NCBI RefSeq assembly: GCF_003994485.1 | Contig: NZ_RZNJ01000007.1 | Location: 62,001 to 126,000 of the forward strand | DNA length: 64,000 nucleotides | From: Arsenicitalea aurantiaca | GTDB taxonomy: Bacteria; Pseudomonadota; Alphaproteobacteria; Rhizobiales; Devosiaceae | Direction: 5' to 3' | In this document: in pieces, positions 38,215-47,959 of the stretch | How the letters are laid out: each line of letters begins with the position of its first letter | Numbering within the stretch: position 1 is the stretch's first letter | The notes under the pieces: generated by a model | What the model was told of the DNA's origin: nothing | The model's database searches: none | What the model saw: the letters and a program-made list of their open reading frames with translations, nothing else | Position numbers and translations under genes: made by a program

Positions 38215-38910
38215 ATGCCCGATTACCCCGATACGCCCCTTTATCGCGCCATCACCGGCGGCAGGTTTCCCGTCATCGTCTCGCTCGCGCGCCACGACAT
38301 GGCGCTCGCCCGCGCGGCAAAGGACGCCGGCGTCGATGCGCTCAAGATCCATCTCAACGCCTACCACCGTGCCGGCAAGGTCAGTTTCGGCTCCTTTACC
38401 GAGGAGCGGCCGTTCCTCGAAGAGCTCGCGACGCTCGGCCTGCCCCTCCTCGTCATGGCCGGGCAGGAAACCCTGCCGAGCCCGGAAGAACTCGAGGCGC
38501 TCGCGGATCTCGGCTTTGAAGGTTTCAACGTCTATTTCGCGCACATGCAGCCCCACATGCTGCAAAGCCGCCTGCGCCCCATGCCGGCCCTCGCCGATTC
38601 CAGCACCGACGCGGACCTCGAAACCATCGCCGCCATTCCGGGCGCCATGGTCGAAGCCTCGATCACGCGCTTTGCCGATTATGGCAAGCCTCTGACCGAC
38701 GAAGACGTCGCCGCCTATCGGAGCGTCGTCGAGAGGGCCGGCATTCCCGTCATCGCGCCCAGCCAGAAGAAATTCGTGCCCGCCGACATGGCGCGGCTCA
38801 AGGGCGCAGGCGTTGCCGCAGCACTTCTGGGGGTGATCGTCACCGGCGACACGCCCTCGAGCCTCGCCAGCGCCGTCCCCCCCATAGTCGCGGCGGCCCG
38901 GGCTGCCTGA
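38215..38910 (+). CDS. TIM-barrel protein of unknown function in the LacI cluster
   Basis: The 231-residue soluble protein looks like a (beta/alpha)8 barrel: FPVIVSLARHDMALARAAKDAGVDALKIHLNAY (strands 1-2), LPLLVMAGQETLPSPEELEALADLGFEGFNVYF, GAMVEASITRF, GIPVIAPSQKKFVPADMARLKGAG and a final AAALLGVIVTGDTPSSLASAV that resembles a phosphate-binding barrel end. NanE/KDPG-aldolase-like or epimerase roles are possible, but I see no diagnostic motif. It follows the ATPase gene by 11 bases, so it most likely acts on the imported sugar. Conserved-looking Lys, His and Glu residues (KIHLNAY, EAS) could be catalytic. Confidence 0.8.
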   Translation: MPDYPDTPLYRAITGGRFPVIVSLARHDMALARAAKDAGVDALKIHLNAYHRAGKVSFGSFTEERPFLEELATLGLPLLVMAGQETLPSPEELEALADLGFEGFNVYFAHMQPHMLQSRLRPMPALADSSTDADLETIAAIPGAMVEASITRFADYGKPLTDEDVAAYRSVVERAGIPVIAPSQKKFVPADMARLKGAGVAAALLGVIVTGDTPSSLASAVPPIVAAARAA

Positions 38911-39024
38911 TCAGGCCCCGAGCGCCAGCTTGATCGCGAGCCCCACGAGCGTGATCGTCGCCACCCCGGCGATCCAGAGCCCGACGAACCACAAAAGCTG
39001 CGAACCCCTGCTGCCGGTGGCCAT
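38911..39024 (-). CDS. DUF2474 small subunit of cytochrome bd oxidase
   Basis: This 37-residue single-helix protein reads MATGSRGSQLLWFVGLWIAG and continues VATITLVGLAIKLALGA. A Trp-rich helix of this kind directly after cydB is the pattern of DUF2474, a CydX-like accessory peptide of short-Q-loop bd oxidases. Its ATG at 39024 shares a base with the cydB stop (TGATG), so it is translationally coupled. It ends back to back with the convergent TIM-barrel gene, with no gap (38910/38911). It would sit in the inner membrane and stabilise the oxidase. Confidence 0.85.
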   Translation of the reverse strand: MATGSRGSQLLWFVGLWIAGVATITLVGLAIKLALGA

Positions 39025-40028
39025 CAGTGATACCCCTCCTCGGGGTCGATCTTGCCGCGGAACACCCAATAGGCGTAACCGGTGTAGGCGAGGATGACGG
39101 GGATCAGCACCACCGCGCCCACCAGCAGGAACGCCATCGAGGATTCCGGCGCCGCGGCCTCAGCAATGGTGAGCGATCCGGGCACGATATAGGGGTAAAA
39201 GCTCACCCCGAGCCCCACGAAGCTCAGGATGAAGAGGCCGAGCGCCGCAAGGAAGGGCTGGAGGTGCTTGTCCCGCGTCAGACCGTGCCAGAGCCCGAAA
39301 GCGCACACGGCCAGCATTGCCGGCACCAGCGCCGAGAAGAACGCCTGGGGGAAGGCGAACCAGCGCTCGAAATAGAGCGTGTTGATGAAGGGCGTCCAGA
39401 GGCTGACCACGCCGATCAGCCCGAGCGTCCCCACCCCGGTCGCCATGGCGATGCGCCGGGCATGGGCCTGCAGTTCGCCTGTTGTTTTGAGGTTGAGCCA
39501 GCACGCGCCGAGCAGCGCATAGCCGACGACGACGGCGAGACCCGTCAGCAGGCTGAACGGGGTCAGCCAGTCCCACCAGTCCCCGGCATAGGCACGGTTC
39601 TCGATCCGAATGCCCTGCACGAGCGCCCCGAGCGCGATGCCCTGCATGAAGGCGGCAATCATCGAGCCGATGGTGAAGCCCCAGTCCCAGACTGTCCGCC
39701 AGCGATTGGTACGCCAGCGGAATTCGAACGCCACCCCGCGGAAAACGAGCCCGAGCAGCATCAGGATGATGGGCATGTAGAGCGCGGGAAGCACCGTGGC
39801 GTAGACCAGCGGGAAGACCGCCATCAGCCCCCCGCCCCCCAGCACCAGCCAGGTCTCGTTGCCGTCCCAGACCGGGGCGACCGAATTGGTCATCACGTCC
39901 CGGTCATGGGCCTCCGGAAAGAAGGGAAAGAGGATCCCGACGCCCAGATCGAACCCGTCGAGCACCACATAGGCCAGCACCGCAAAAGCGATGAGGCCGG
40001 CCCAGATGAACGCGAGATCAAGCTCCAT
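39024..40028 (-). CDS. cydB: Cytochrome bd-type (cyanide-insensitive) quinol oxidase subunit II
   Basis: The 334-residue subunit II has eight predicted helices. Family motifs are VLDGFDLGVGILFPFF (about residues 20-35), APVWDGNETWLVLGGGGLMAVFPLVYA (about 54-80) and the C-terminal VVLIPVILAYTGYAYWVFRGK. It pairs with subunit I to reduce O2 to water with quinol. ATG 40028 lies 11 bases inside the cydA 3' end; the small DUF2474 gene follows. Confidence 0.95.
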   Translation of the reverse strand: MELDLAFIWAGLIAFAVLAYVVLDGFDLGVGILFPFFPEAHDRDVMTNSVAPVWDGNETWLVLGGGGLMAVFPLVYATVLPALYMPIILMLLGLVFRGVAFEFRWRTNRWRTVWDWGFTIGSMIAAFMQGIALGALVQGIRIENRAYAGDWWDWLTPFSLLTGLAVVVGYALLGACWLNLKTTGELQAHARRIAMATGVGTLGLIGVVSLWTPFINTLYFERWFAFPQAFFSALVPAMLAVCAFGLWHGLTRDKHLQPFLAALGLFILSFVGLGVSFYPYIVPGSLTIAEAAAPESSMAFLLVGAVVLIPVILAYTGYAYWVFRGKIDPEEGYH

Positions 40029-41433
40029 GGCCGCTCTCCAGAGGCGTGTCCTGATGGGGTCCCGGGGTGATGCCGGCAGTACGGGTCGGGCCCTTGTCCA
40101 GTTCGTGGTCGTCCGCATCGGGCGGCCGGCGCATCAGGCGGAAGAGGTAGAACGTGCCGGCCCCGAAGACGATGAAGTAGACGATGATGAAGGCGATGAG
40201 CGAGGTGCCGACCGCCGGCGCATCGACCGGCGAAAGGCTTTCCGAGGTCCGCATGTAGCCATAGACGGTGAAGGGTTGCCGCCCGATTTCGGTCGTGAAC
40301 CAGCCTGCGAGCACGGCGAGGAACCCCGACGGGCCCATCAGCAGCACGGCCCGGTGCAGCAGGCGATCCTCGAAGAGCTTGCCCCGCCAGCGCCGCCAGA
40401 GCGACCAGAGCCCCACCCCGAGCATGGCGAACCCGATCGCCACCATGATGCGGAAGGTCCAGAAGATGATGGCGGCGGGCGGGCGCTCGTCCTCGGGGAA
40501 GGCATCGAGCCCGAGCACTTCGCCATCGAGCGAATGGGTAAGGATCAGAGAGCCCAGCCGGGGAATCTCGATCGTGTTGCGGATCTCCTGGTTCTCGTCG
40601 TCGGGAATGCCGAACAGGATGAGCGGCGCGCCGCCCTCATGGGTCTTATAATGCCCCTCCATCGCCGCGACCTTGGCGGGCTGGTATTCGAGCGTGTTGA
40701 GCCCGTGCAGATCTCCGGCGACGATCTGCAGCGGGGTGACGATCACCGCCATCCACATCGCCATCGAGAACATGATCCGCGCCTGGCGGTTGGTCCTGTC
40801 GCGCAGCAGGTGGTAGGCGCCCGTCGCCCCGACCATGAAGGCGGTGGTGAGATAGGCCGCCAGCACCATATGCGTCAGCCGGTAGGGGAAAGACGGGTTG
40901 AAGATGATCGCCCACCAGTCCTCGGGCACGAACTGGCCGTTCTCGGCGATCGAGAAGCCCTGCGGGGTGTGCATCCAGGAATTGGCCGAGAGGATCCAGG
41001 TCGCCGAGATCAGCGTACCGATCGCGACCATCAGCGTCGCGACGAAATGGAGCCGCGGCCCCACGCGGTTGAGCCCGAACAGCATGATGCCGAGGAAGCC
41101 CGCCTCGAGGAAGAATGCCGTCAGCACCTCATAGCCCATCAGCGGTCCGATCACCGGCCCAGCCCGGTCGGAGAAAACCGCCCAGTTGGTGCCGAACTGG
41201 TAGCTCATCACGATGCCCGAAACGACGCCCATGCCGAAGGTCACGGCAAAGGGCACCTTCCAGAAATTGAAAAGCCTCAGGTAGATCGGGTCCTTCTTCC
41301 AGAGCCAGAGCCCTTCGAGCATGGCCAGATAGCTCGCCAGCCCGATCGAGAACGCCGGGAAAATGATGTGGAAGGAGACTGTGAAGGCGAACTGGAAACG
41401 CGCCAGAAGCTCGGCGCTGAACCCCATGAACAT
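40018..41433 (-). CDS. cydA: Cytochrome bd-type (cyanide-insensitive) quinol oxidase subunit I
   Basis: The 471-residue subunit I holds haems b558, b595 and d. FQFAFTVSFHIIFPAFSIG carries His (b595/d side), LTAFFLEAGFLGIMLFG has the conserved Glu, SANSWMHTPQGF the b558-side His, and TEIGRQPFTVYGYMRTSESLSP the GRQP motif. The Q-loop after QPAKVAAMEGHY is short compared with E. coli CydA (522 residues), which places it in the CioA class. ATG 41433 has GGGGTG 5 bases upstream. It provides respiration at low oxygen or under haem-copper oxidase inhibition. Confidence 0.95.
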   Translation of the reverse strand: MFMGFSAELLARFQFAFTVSFHIIFPAFSIGLASYLAMLEGLWLWKKDPIYLRLFNFWKVPFAVTFGMGVVSGIVMSYQFGTNWAVFSDRAGPVIGPLMGYEVLTAFFLEAGFLGIMLFGLNRVGPRLHFVATLMVAIGTLISATWILSANSWMHTPQGFSIAENGQFVPEDWWAIIFNPSFPYRLTHMVLAAYLTTAFMVGATGAYHLLRDRTNRQARIMFSMAMWMAVIVTPLQIVAGDLHGLNTLEYQPAKVAAMEGHYKTHEGGAPLILFGIPDDENQEIRNTIEIPRLGSLILTHSLDGEVLGLDAFPEDERPPAAIIFWTFRIMVAIGFAMLGVGLWSLWRRWRGKLFEDRLLHRAVLLMGPSGFLAVLAGWFTTEIGRQPFTVYGYMRTSESLSPVDAPAVGTSLIAFIIVYFIVFGAGTFYLFRLMRRPPDADDHELDKGPTRTAGITPGPHQDTPLESGHGA

Positions 41434-41630
41434 GGCGGCACCCCGCGTTTGGCGGGTCGGCTGACGCCGGGGACCGACGTTCCGGCCCGCTGTGCACATA
41501 GAATGGGCAGACCAGGCGCTCTCCTGCAAGGGCGCAGACTGTCCTGCGCCCGCATGCCGCAAGCGCATGCCGGTTGCGAACAAAACGCGAAACATGTTCT
41601 GCTCGGATCAAACCCCCGCAGAGATTCGCC

Positions 41631-43694
41631 TTGCTCGCCACGCCCGACTATCTCGACGCCCTCAATGCCGGCCAGCGCGACGCGGTCGAGCATGGCGTCG
41701 GCAGCCCGTGCGGGCCGCTGCTGGTCATCGCCGGTGCCGGGTCGGGCAAGACCAATACGCTGGCGCACCGGGTCGCCCATCTCGTCGTCAACGGCGCGGC
41801 GCCGCAGCGCATCCTGCTTCTCACCTTCTCGCGCCGCGCGGCGCAGGAACTCACCCGTCGGGTCGAGCGCATCTGCGGCCGCGTCCTGGGCACGGGCGAA
41901 GCGGCAATGGCCGGGGCGCTCGACTGGTCGGGCACCTTCCACGGCGTCGGCGCCCGGCTCCTGCGCGAGCATGCTCCGCTCATCGGGCTCGATCCGGCCT
42001 TCACCATTCACGACCGGGAGGATTCGGCGGACCTCATGAACCTCGTCCGCCACGAGCTCGGCTTTTCGGCCGCGAAGTCCCGCTTCCCCACCAAGGGCAC
42101 CTGCCTTTCGATCTACTCGCGGGTCGTCAACGCCGAGACCGATTTGGCCGAAGTGCTGAAAGTCAATTTCCCATGGTGCGCCATGTGGGAGGCCGAGCTG
42201 CGCACCCTCTTTGCCGAATACGTTGCGGCCAAGCAGCGCCAGAACGTCCTCGATTATGACGACCTGCTCCTCTACTGGGCCGCGATGATGTCGGCCCCGC
42301 AGATCGCGGCCGGGCTCGCCGAGCGGTTCGATCACGTCCTCGTCGATGAGTACCAGGATACCAACCGGCTGCAGGCATCGATCCTCCTCGCCCTCAAGCC
42401 TCTGGGCAGCGGATTGACGGTGGTCGGGGACGATGCGCAGTCGATCTATTCGTTCCGCGCTGCAACTGTGCGCAACATTCTGCAATTTCCGCAAAATTTT
42501 ACGCCTCAGGCGCGCATCGTCACGCTCGATCGGAACTATCGATCGACCCAGCCGATCCTCGCTGCGGCCAATGCCGTGATCGGAGAAGCCCGGGAACGCT
42601 TCACCAAAAACCTCTGGAGCGAGCGCGAAAACGGACCGCGTCCCGCATTGGTCACGGTCCGCGACGAGGCCGATCAGGCGCGCTATGTCGTTGAACGTGT
42701 TCTGGAATCCCGCGAGGCCGGGACCGTGCTCAAGTCACAGGCCGTGCTCTTTCGCACCTCGAGCCATTCGGGCCCGCTCGAGATCGAGCTCACGCGCCGC
42801 AACATTCCCTTCGTCAAGTTCGGCGGCCTCAAATTCCTCGACGCCGCCCACATCAAGGACCTGCTGGCGCTCCTGCGCTGGGTCGAAAACCCCCGCGATC
42901 GAGTCGCCGGGTTCCGAATTCTCCAATTGCTGCCGGGGGTTGGCCCGGCCTCTGCCGGTCGGATGCTCGACGCGATGGCAGGCGCAGCGGACCCGCTCCT
43001 CGAGCTCGTCGAGGCCCCGCCCCCGCCCCGGGCCGGCGAAGGCTGGCCCGCTCTCACCGCGCTGGTCGGCACGCTGCGGGGCCGCCCGGGCTGGCCGCTC
43101 GAGCTCGATCACGCGCGCGCCTGGTACATCCCGCTGATGGACGGCCTCTATGAAGACGCCGCCATGCGGGAGGCCGATCTCCTCCAATTGTGCCAGATCG
43201 CCTCGGGCTATCCCTCGCGGGAGAAGTTCCTCACCGATCTCACCCTCGATCCGCCGGATGCGACGAGCGACCAGTCCGGCGTTCCGCTGCTCGACGAAGA
43301 CTATCTCATCTTGTCGACCATCCATTCGGCCAAGGGCCAGGAATGGAAATCGGTCCATGTTCTCAACGTGGTAGATGGGTGCATGCCGTCAGATCTCGGA
43401 ACGGGGACCAGCGAGGAGATCGAGGAGGAACGCCGCCTCCTCTACGTCGCGATGACGCGCGCCAAGGACGAGCTCCACCTTATCACCCCGCAGCGCTTCT
43501 TCGTGCATCAGCAAAGCGCCTATGGCGACCGGCACGTCTACGCCCAGCGCAGCCGCTTCATCTCGCGCTCCATGCTCGCGCTTTTCGAGGACATGCTCTG
43601 GCCACCGGTAAAGCCCGCCGCCATTGAAGGGCTGGCACCGGGCCCCGTGCGGATCGATCTAGGCGCGCAGATGCGGGGCATGTGGGCGAAATAG
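41631..43694 (+). CDS. UvrD/Rep-family ATP-dependent DNA helicase
   Basis: The roughly 687-residue superfamily 1A helicase shows all key motifs: LNAGQRDAVEH (Q motif), GAGSGKTNTLAHR (I), LLTFSRRAAQEL (Ia), VDEYQDTNRLQ (II), VVGDDAQSIYSFRAA (III), LDRNYRSTQPIL (IV), STIHSAKGQEWKSVHVLNV (V) and EEERRLLYVAMTRAKDELHL (VI). It translocates 3'-5' on DNA in repair or replication. The start is probably TTG 41631 (LLATPDYLDALNAGQ); TTG 41574 is an alternative. It is shorter than UvrD (720) and matches the Rep-like helicases of alphaproteobacteria, in addition to the expected uvrD elsewhere. Confidence 0.93.
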   Translation: MLATPDYLDALNAGQRDAVEHGVGSPCGPLLVIAGAGSGKTNTLAHRVAHLVVNGAAPQRILLLTFSRRAAQELTRRVERICGRVLGTGEAAMAGALDWSGTFHGVGARLLREHAPLIGLDPAFTIHDREDSADLMNLVRHELGFSAAKSRFPTKGTCLSIYSRVVNAETDLAEVLKVNFPWCAMWEAELRTLFAEYVAAKQRQNVLDYDDLLLYWAAMMSAPQIAAGLAERFDHVLVDEYQDTNRLQASILLALKPLGSGLTVVGDDAQSIYSFRAATVRNILQFPQNFTPQARIVTLDRNYRSTQPILAAANAVIGEARERFTKNLWSERENGPRPALVTVRDEADQARYVVERVLESREAGTVLKSQAVLFRTSSHSGPLEIELTRRNIPFVKFGGLKFLDAAHIKDLLALLRWVENPRDRVAGFRILQLLPGVGPASAGRMLDAMAGAADPLLELVEAPPPPRAGEGWPALTALVGTLRGRPGWPLELDHARAWYIPLMDGLYEDAAMREADLLQLCQIASGYPSREKFLTDLTLDPPDATSDQSGVPLLDEDYLILSTIHSAKGQEWKSVHVLNVVDGCMPSDLGTGTSEEIEEERRLLYVAMTRAKDELHLITPQRFFVHQQSAYGDRHVYAQRSRFISRSMLALFEDMLWPPVKPAAIEGLAPGPVRIDLGAQMRGMWAK

Positions 43695-43719
43695 CGCTTG
43701 CGCTGGCCCCCTCGTCCCT

Positions 43720-43743
43720 TCCTTCTCCCCTACGTGGGAGAAG
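43720..43743. repeat. REP-like palindrome
   Basis: CCTTCTCCC and GGGAGAAGG face each other across a 6-base centre 26 bases after the helicase stop, followed by a second small palindrome TCGCGC-AAA-GCGCGA (about 43748-43762) and GATGAGGGG. This arrangement is a widespread intergenic repeat in alphaproteobacterial genomes. It may also act as a terminator-like 3' structure. Confidence 0.65.
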
Positions 43744-43810
43744 GTGGATCGCGCAAAGCGCGAGACGGATGAGGGGCCGCGAGCTCGCGGTTTGGCGATG
43801 GGCTGGCAGG

Positions 43811-43920
43811 CCCCCCACCTAACCTCCCCCTTGTAGGGGGAGGAACGGATCGGGGTACGGTGGGGCCGGCGACAAGCACCGGCCGGCTCCTCCCCCTTTC
43901 AGGGGGAGGTTGGGTGGGGG
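43811..43920. repeat. 110-base inverted-repeat element in intergenic space
   Basis: Nineteen bases ending CCTAACCTCCCCC (43812-43830) recur inverted at 43902-43920 with one mismatch. Inside lie two nested hairpins, CCTCCCCCTTGTAGGGGGAGG (43823-43843) and its near copy near 43889-43908, plus CCGGC/GCCGG arms. The element has no coding capacity and looks like a short REP/MITE-like mosaic between convergent helicase and hydrolase genes. Confidence 0.65.
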
Positions 43921-43965
43921 TCGGTGAATGCGCCGACAGCTCGGCTTCCCTCATGCGCCCCGACG

Positions 43966-44706
43966 TCAATGTCCACGCGCGATTTCCTCGCGCAGGCGGG
44001 CAGCGGCCGGTCCTTCATGGTGGAGCCGCGCCCAGACCGGCAGATGGTCGGAAGCCTGCCGCGCGAGCGGGGACGTGTGGACACCCGCTTCGGGCACGGC
44101 GAGGTCGATCGAGGTGATGATCCGATCGAAGGTCAGGAATGGCCGCGTCGCATGGAAGCTCGGGCCCGGCGCCACGACGTGATGATCCCGCGAGAAATGC
44201 GCCAGACACCCGCCCTCGGTGGTCCACTCGTTGAGGTCGCCCATCATCACGGTCGGCAGGGTCTCCTCGAGCGCCTCGAGCTGGTCGAGCACCGCCTGCG
44301 CCTGGCGCTTGCGCCATAGCCCGATCAGGCCCAGATGCATGCCGATGACGCGCAGCCGAAAGCCGGAGATCGAGAGGTCGGCGAGCACCGCGCCGCGGGG
44401 CTCGAATGCGGGCAGCACGAGCCGCCGGCTGTCGATCACCTCGATTCCCTTGCGCACGAGGATGACGTTGCCATGCCAGCCGAGGCTCTGGTCGCGCAGG
44501 CTGAACCGCACGGGGGTGTAGTCGGTTTCCGCCTCGATGAGGTCGGTTTCGAGCGAAGTCGCCCGGCTGCCGAAGCGGCGATCCACCTCCTGCAACGCAA
44601 CGATATCAGCGCCCACTTCGGAGATCACCGACAGGATGCGTTCGGGTCGCCGCTTCCAGTCGGTGCCGACACTCTTGCGGATGTTATAGGAGGCTACGGA
44701 GATCAT
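43966..44706 (-). CDS. Endonuclease/exonuclease/phosphatase (EEP) family protein
   Basis: The 246-residue protein has the EEP (DNase I-like) fold. The N-terminal SVASYNIRKSVG holds the metal-site Asn, IVALQEVDRRFG the Glu, TVMMGDLNEWTT the catalytic Asp-x-Asn, and RIITSIDLAV...ASDHLPVWARL the final Asp-His. The substrates of this group range from DNA to phosphoinositides and sphingomyelin. No signal peptide is evident, so it acts in the cytoplasm. It stands alone beside the SDR gene with a 64-base gap and converges on the helicase. Confidence 0.88.
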   Translation of the reverse strand: MISVASYNIRKSVGTDWKRRPERILSVISEVGADIVALQEVDRRFGSRATSLETDLIEAETDYTPVRFSLRDQSLGWHGNVILVRKGIEVIDSRRLVLPAFEPRGAVLADLSISGFRLRVIGMHLGLIGLWRKRQAQAVLDQLEALEETLPTVMMGDLNEWTTEGGCLAHFSRDHHVVAPGPSFHATRPFLTFDRIITSIDLAVPEAGVHTSPLARQASDHLPVWARLHHEGPAAARLREEIARGH

Positions 44707-44770
44707 GCACTGCCCGTCGGTGTGGAGCGCAAACGCGCCGGAGTTCGGGCCGTTCCCTTAGCCGCTTCGC

Positions 44771-45523
44771 TCAGGTGATGGAATAGCCGCCATCCACGAC
44801 CAGAACCGTGCCGGTGACGAAGGCCGCGACGGGCGAACAGAGATAGAGCGCCGCGCCCGCAAGGTCCTCCGGCGTGCCCCAGCGCCCGAGCGCGGTGCGC
44901 CCCAGGATCACCCGAGAGCGGTCCTCGTCCTCCCGAAGCGCCGCGGTGAGCGGGGTCGCAATCCATCCCGGGGCAATGGCATTCACCCGGATGCCCTCGG
45001 CGGCGTAGGCGATCGCGAGCGATTTGGTCAGCTGGGAAATCCCGCCCTTGCTCGCCGAATAGCCCGGCACCAGCCCGCCACCGAAGATCGAGAGCATCGA
45101 GGCCAGGTTGACGATGGCACCGTTTTGGGACTTGCCCAGAAGCGGGCGCGCCGCCGCGCAGATGCGCATCGTGCCATTGAGGTTGATGTCCACGACCTGG
45201 TCGAAGACGTCCGGCTCGAGCTCGGCGCCCCGCCGGATGATCCCGGCGCAATTGACCACATGGTCGAGCGTGTCGAACGTGCCCAGCAGCGCCTTGACCG
45301 CCTCCCCGTCCCGAACATCGAGCGTCTCGAGGCGCTGCCCGCGCAGCGGCGAATCCGGCGCGATCGCGTCGATTTCCGCGGCGTTCACCCCGGTTGCGAC
45401 CACGTTTGCGCCGGCAAGCGCAAAAGCCGTCGCGATCCCCAGCCCGATGCCGGAGGTACCCCCGGTCACGAGGACCGTCCGGCCGCGGTACCAGTCCGCG
45501 GCCCAGCGATAATCGGTGCTCAT
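44771..45523 (-). CDS. SDR-family NAD(P)-dependent oxidoreductase
   Basis: The 250-residue classical SDR has the cofactor motif LVTGGTSGIGLGIA (about residue 18), NCAG (about residue 90), the catalytic Ser in NLASM and the Tyr-Lys pair in PGYSASKGGISQLTKSLA. RVNAIAPGWIATPL and TGTVLVVDGGYSIT complete the fold. KduD-like oxidation of a keto-deoxy-sugar acid or reduction of a keto acid would fit its position at the end of the acid-sugar operon. The cupin gene lies 3 bases upstream of its start. Confidence 0.93.
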   Translation of the reverse strand: MSTDYRWAADWYRGRTVLVTGGTSGIGLGIATAFALAGANVVATGVNAAEIDAIAPDSPLRGQRLETLDVRDGEAVKALLGTFDTLDHVVNCAGIIRRGAELEPDVFDQVVDINLNGTMRICAAARPLLGKSQNGAIVNLASMLSIFGGGLVPGYSASKGGISQLTKSLAIAYAAEGIRVNAIAPGWIATPLTAALREDEDRSRVILGRTALGRWGTPEDLAGAALYLCSPVAAFVTGTVLVVDGGYSIT

Positions 45524-45526
45524 CGG

Positions 45527-46024
45527 CTAGCGCACGAACTGGTCGACATAGTCGGCGCCGAGCCCGACCTTGTCGTAATGGGCGCGGCACATGTCGATCT
45601 TGGTGAATACGTCCTCATAGCCGATCTGGCGGTTATCGGCGTCGAGATAGACCATGGACCCGGTGATGTTGAAGAAGGTGATCATCTCCGCGCAGTCCTC
45701 CGGCACCATCAGGGTGTGGATCTCTCCGGGAGGCTCGAAGACATAGGAGCCGGTGTCGGCCACCCAGTCATGCTCGAGATAATACCATTTTCCTGCAATG
45801 ACATAGCCATGGACCGGGTTGGGGTGCAGGTGCCGCGAAAGGACGCCCGACCGACGGACGCGCAACAGATTGCACCACTGCCCGACCATGGTGTTGAGCA
45901 TGAGCGGGCGAAACCAGACATTGTCCGCCTGCGGCACCCAGACGCGCTCATCCTCGGGCATGGCCTTGACGGCAATTTCGGCGGGCGCAAGCGGATGGGC
46001 GGAACCGTTGAGGGTCTTGTACAT
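45527..46024 (-). CDS. Cupin protein of the 2,4'-dihydroxyacetophenone dioxygenase (ChrR-like) type
   Basis: The 165-residue protein has a cupin fold. A metal-binding cluster is likely in VLSRHLHPNPVHGYVIAGKWYY (about residues 62-83) with a later EIHTLMVPED. FRPLMLNTMVGQWCNLLRV precedes it, a segment known from the 2,4'-dihydroxyacetophenone dioxygenase family. Members of that family cleave C-C bonds with iron, but many are found in sugar clusters with unknown roles. ATG 46024 follows GGAGGAAGG. The gene lies between the RraA and SDR genes in the acid-sugar operon. Confidence 0.85.
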   Translation of the reverse strand: MYKTLNGSAHPLAPAEIAVKAMPEDERVWVPQADNVWFRPLMLNTMVGQWCNLLRVRRSGVLSRHLHPNPVHGYVIAGKWYYLEHDWVADTGSYVFEPPGEIHTLMVPEDCAEMITFFNITGSMVYLDADNRQIGYEDVFTKIDMCRAHYDKVGLGADYVDQFVR

Positions 46025-46086
46025 AGAGTTTCCTTCCTCCGGACTGGCCGGACTATCCCCGATTCCGCTCTGGCCGTCACCCCGCG

Positions 46087-46839
46087 TCAGGGGCGACCCA
46101 TTGCCTCTTCCTGCGCCTTGCGCCAGGCGAGGTATTCTTCCTGCACTTCCTCGGTGAGAGGATAATATTTGCGCAGATCCCCGCCCTCGGAGAGGCGGAT
46201 CCGCGCGAATTCTTCCCACTCGACGTGCTCGCTCGCCCGTTCGAGCAGGGCCGGTGCCATGGCGACGGGCACGACCACCACGCCGTCATCATCGGCGATG
46301 ATGATGTCGCCGGGCATGACCAGCGCATCGCCGCAGGCGATCGGGCAGTTGACGCCAAAGGGGATGATGTTGGTCTGGGCATGGAAATTGGGCGTCACCC
46401 CCTTCACCCAGATCGGCAGGTCGAGCTCGCGCGCCTTGGCGCTGTCACGAATGCAGCCGTCGATGACGACGCCCGCGCCACCCTTGCCCTTGAAGTAGGT
46501 CAGCATCATCTCCCCGAAAATGCCGCTGTCCATGTCGCCGCGCGCATCCACGACCACCATGTCGCCCGGCTCGGTGTGGTAGAGCACGTGCCGGTGGAGC
46601 TGGAGCTCGGGCTCCTCATACTCGTTGGCCCCGAAGATGTCTTCGCGCTTGGGCATGAACTGGAGCGTCAGCGCGGGACCGGCGACGCATTTGCCGGTGG
46701 TGAAGGCGCGCGGCCCGCGGATCTGGGCGTTGCGAATGCCCATGAGGCTGAGTTCGCCCGTGGCGGTGGCGGTGCCGACCTGGGCCAGGGCCTCGACAAG
46801 CGCCCGGTCCGGCCGGGTGATGCCTGGCGTGTGGGTCAT
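46087..46839 (-). CDS. RraA-family protein (aldolase/decarboxylase-like)
   Basis: The 250-residue protein belongs to the RraA/HMG-aldolase family. The metal and substrate site is in GDMVVVDARGDMDSGIFGEMM and GGAGVVIDGCIRDSAKARELDLPIWVKG (about residues 118-150), with the key Arg-Asp of GCIRD present. Enzymes of this family cleave 4-hydroxy-4-methyl-2-oxoglutarate or decarboxylate oxaloacetate; E. coli RraA inhibits RNase E. Position in the sugar-acid operon supports an aldolase-type role on a 2-keto acid product. It begins after a 51-base gap from the ATPase gene. Confidence 0.92.
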   Translation of the reverse strand: MTHTPGITRPDRALVEALAQVGTATATGELSLMGIRNAQIRGPRAFTTGKCVAGPALTLQFMPKREDIFGANEYEEPELQLHRHVLYHTEPGDMVVVDARGDMDSGIFGEMMLTYFKGKGGAGVVIDGCIRDSAKARELDLPIWVKGVTPNFHAQTNIIPFGVNCPIACGDALVMPGDIIIADDDGVVVVPVAMAPALLERASEHVEWEEFARIRLSEGGDLRKYYPLTEEVQEEYLAWRKAQEEAMGRP

Positions 46840-46890
46840 CGATAGTCTCCGAAATAGGGTTGTGGCCGGGCCCGTGCCCGGCCGGGACGT

Positions 46891-47949
<1,059 letters not shown>

Positions 47950-47959
47950 TGGCTTGCTC

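Noticed and set aside
41552-41572. Direct repeat GCATGCCG twice upstream of cydA as an oxygen-regulator site.
   Set aside because: It does not resemble FNR/FixK boxes (TTGAT-N4-ATCAA) and is short enough to be chance.
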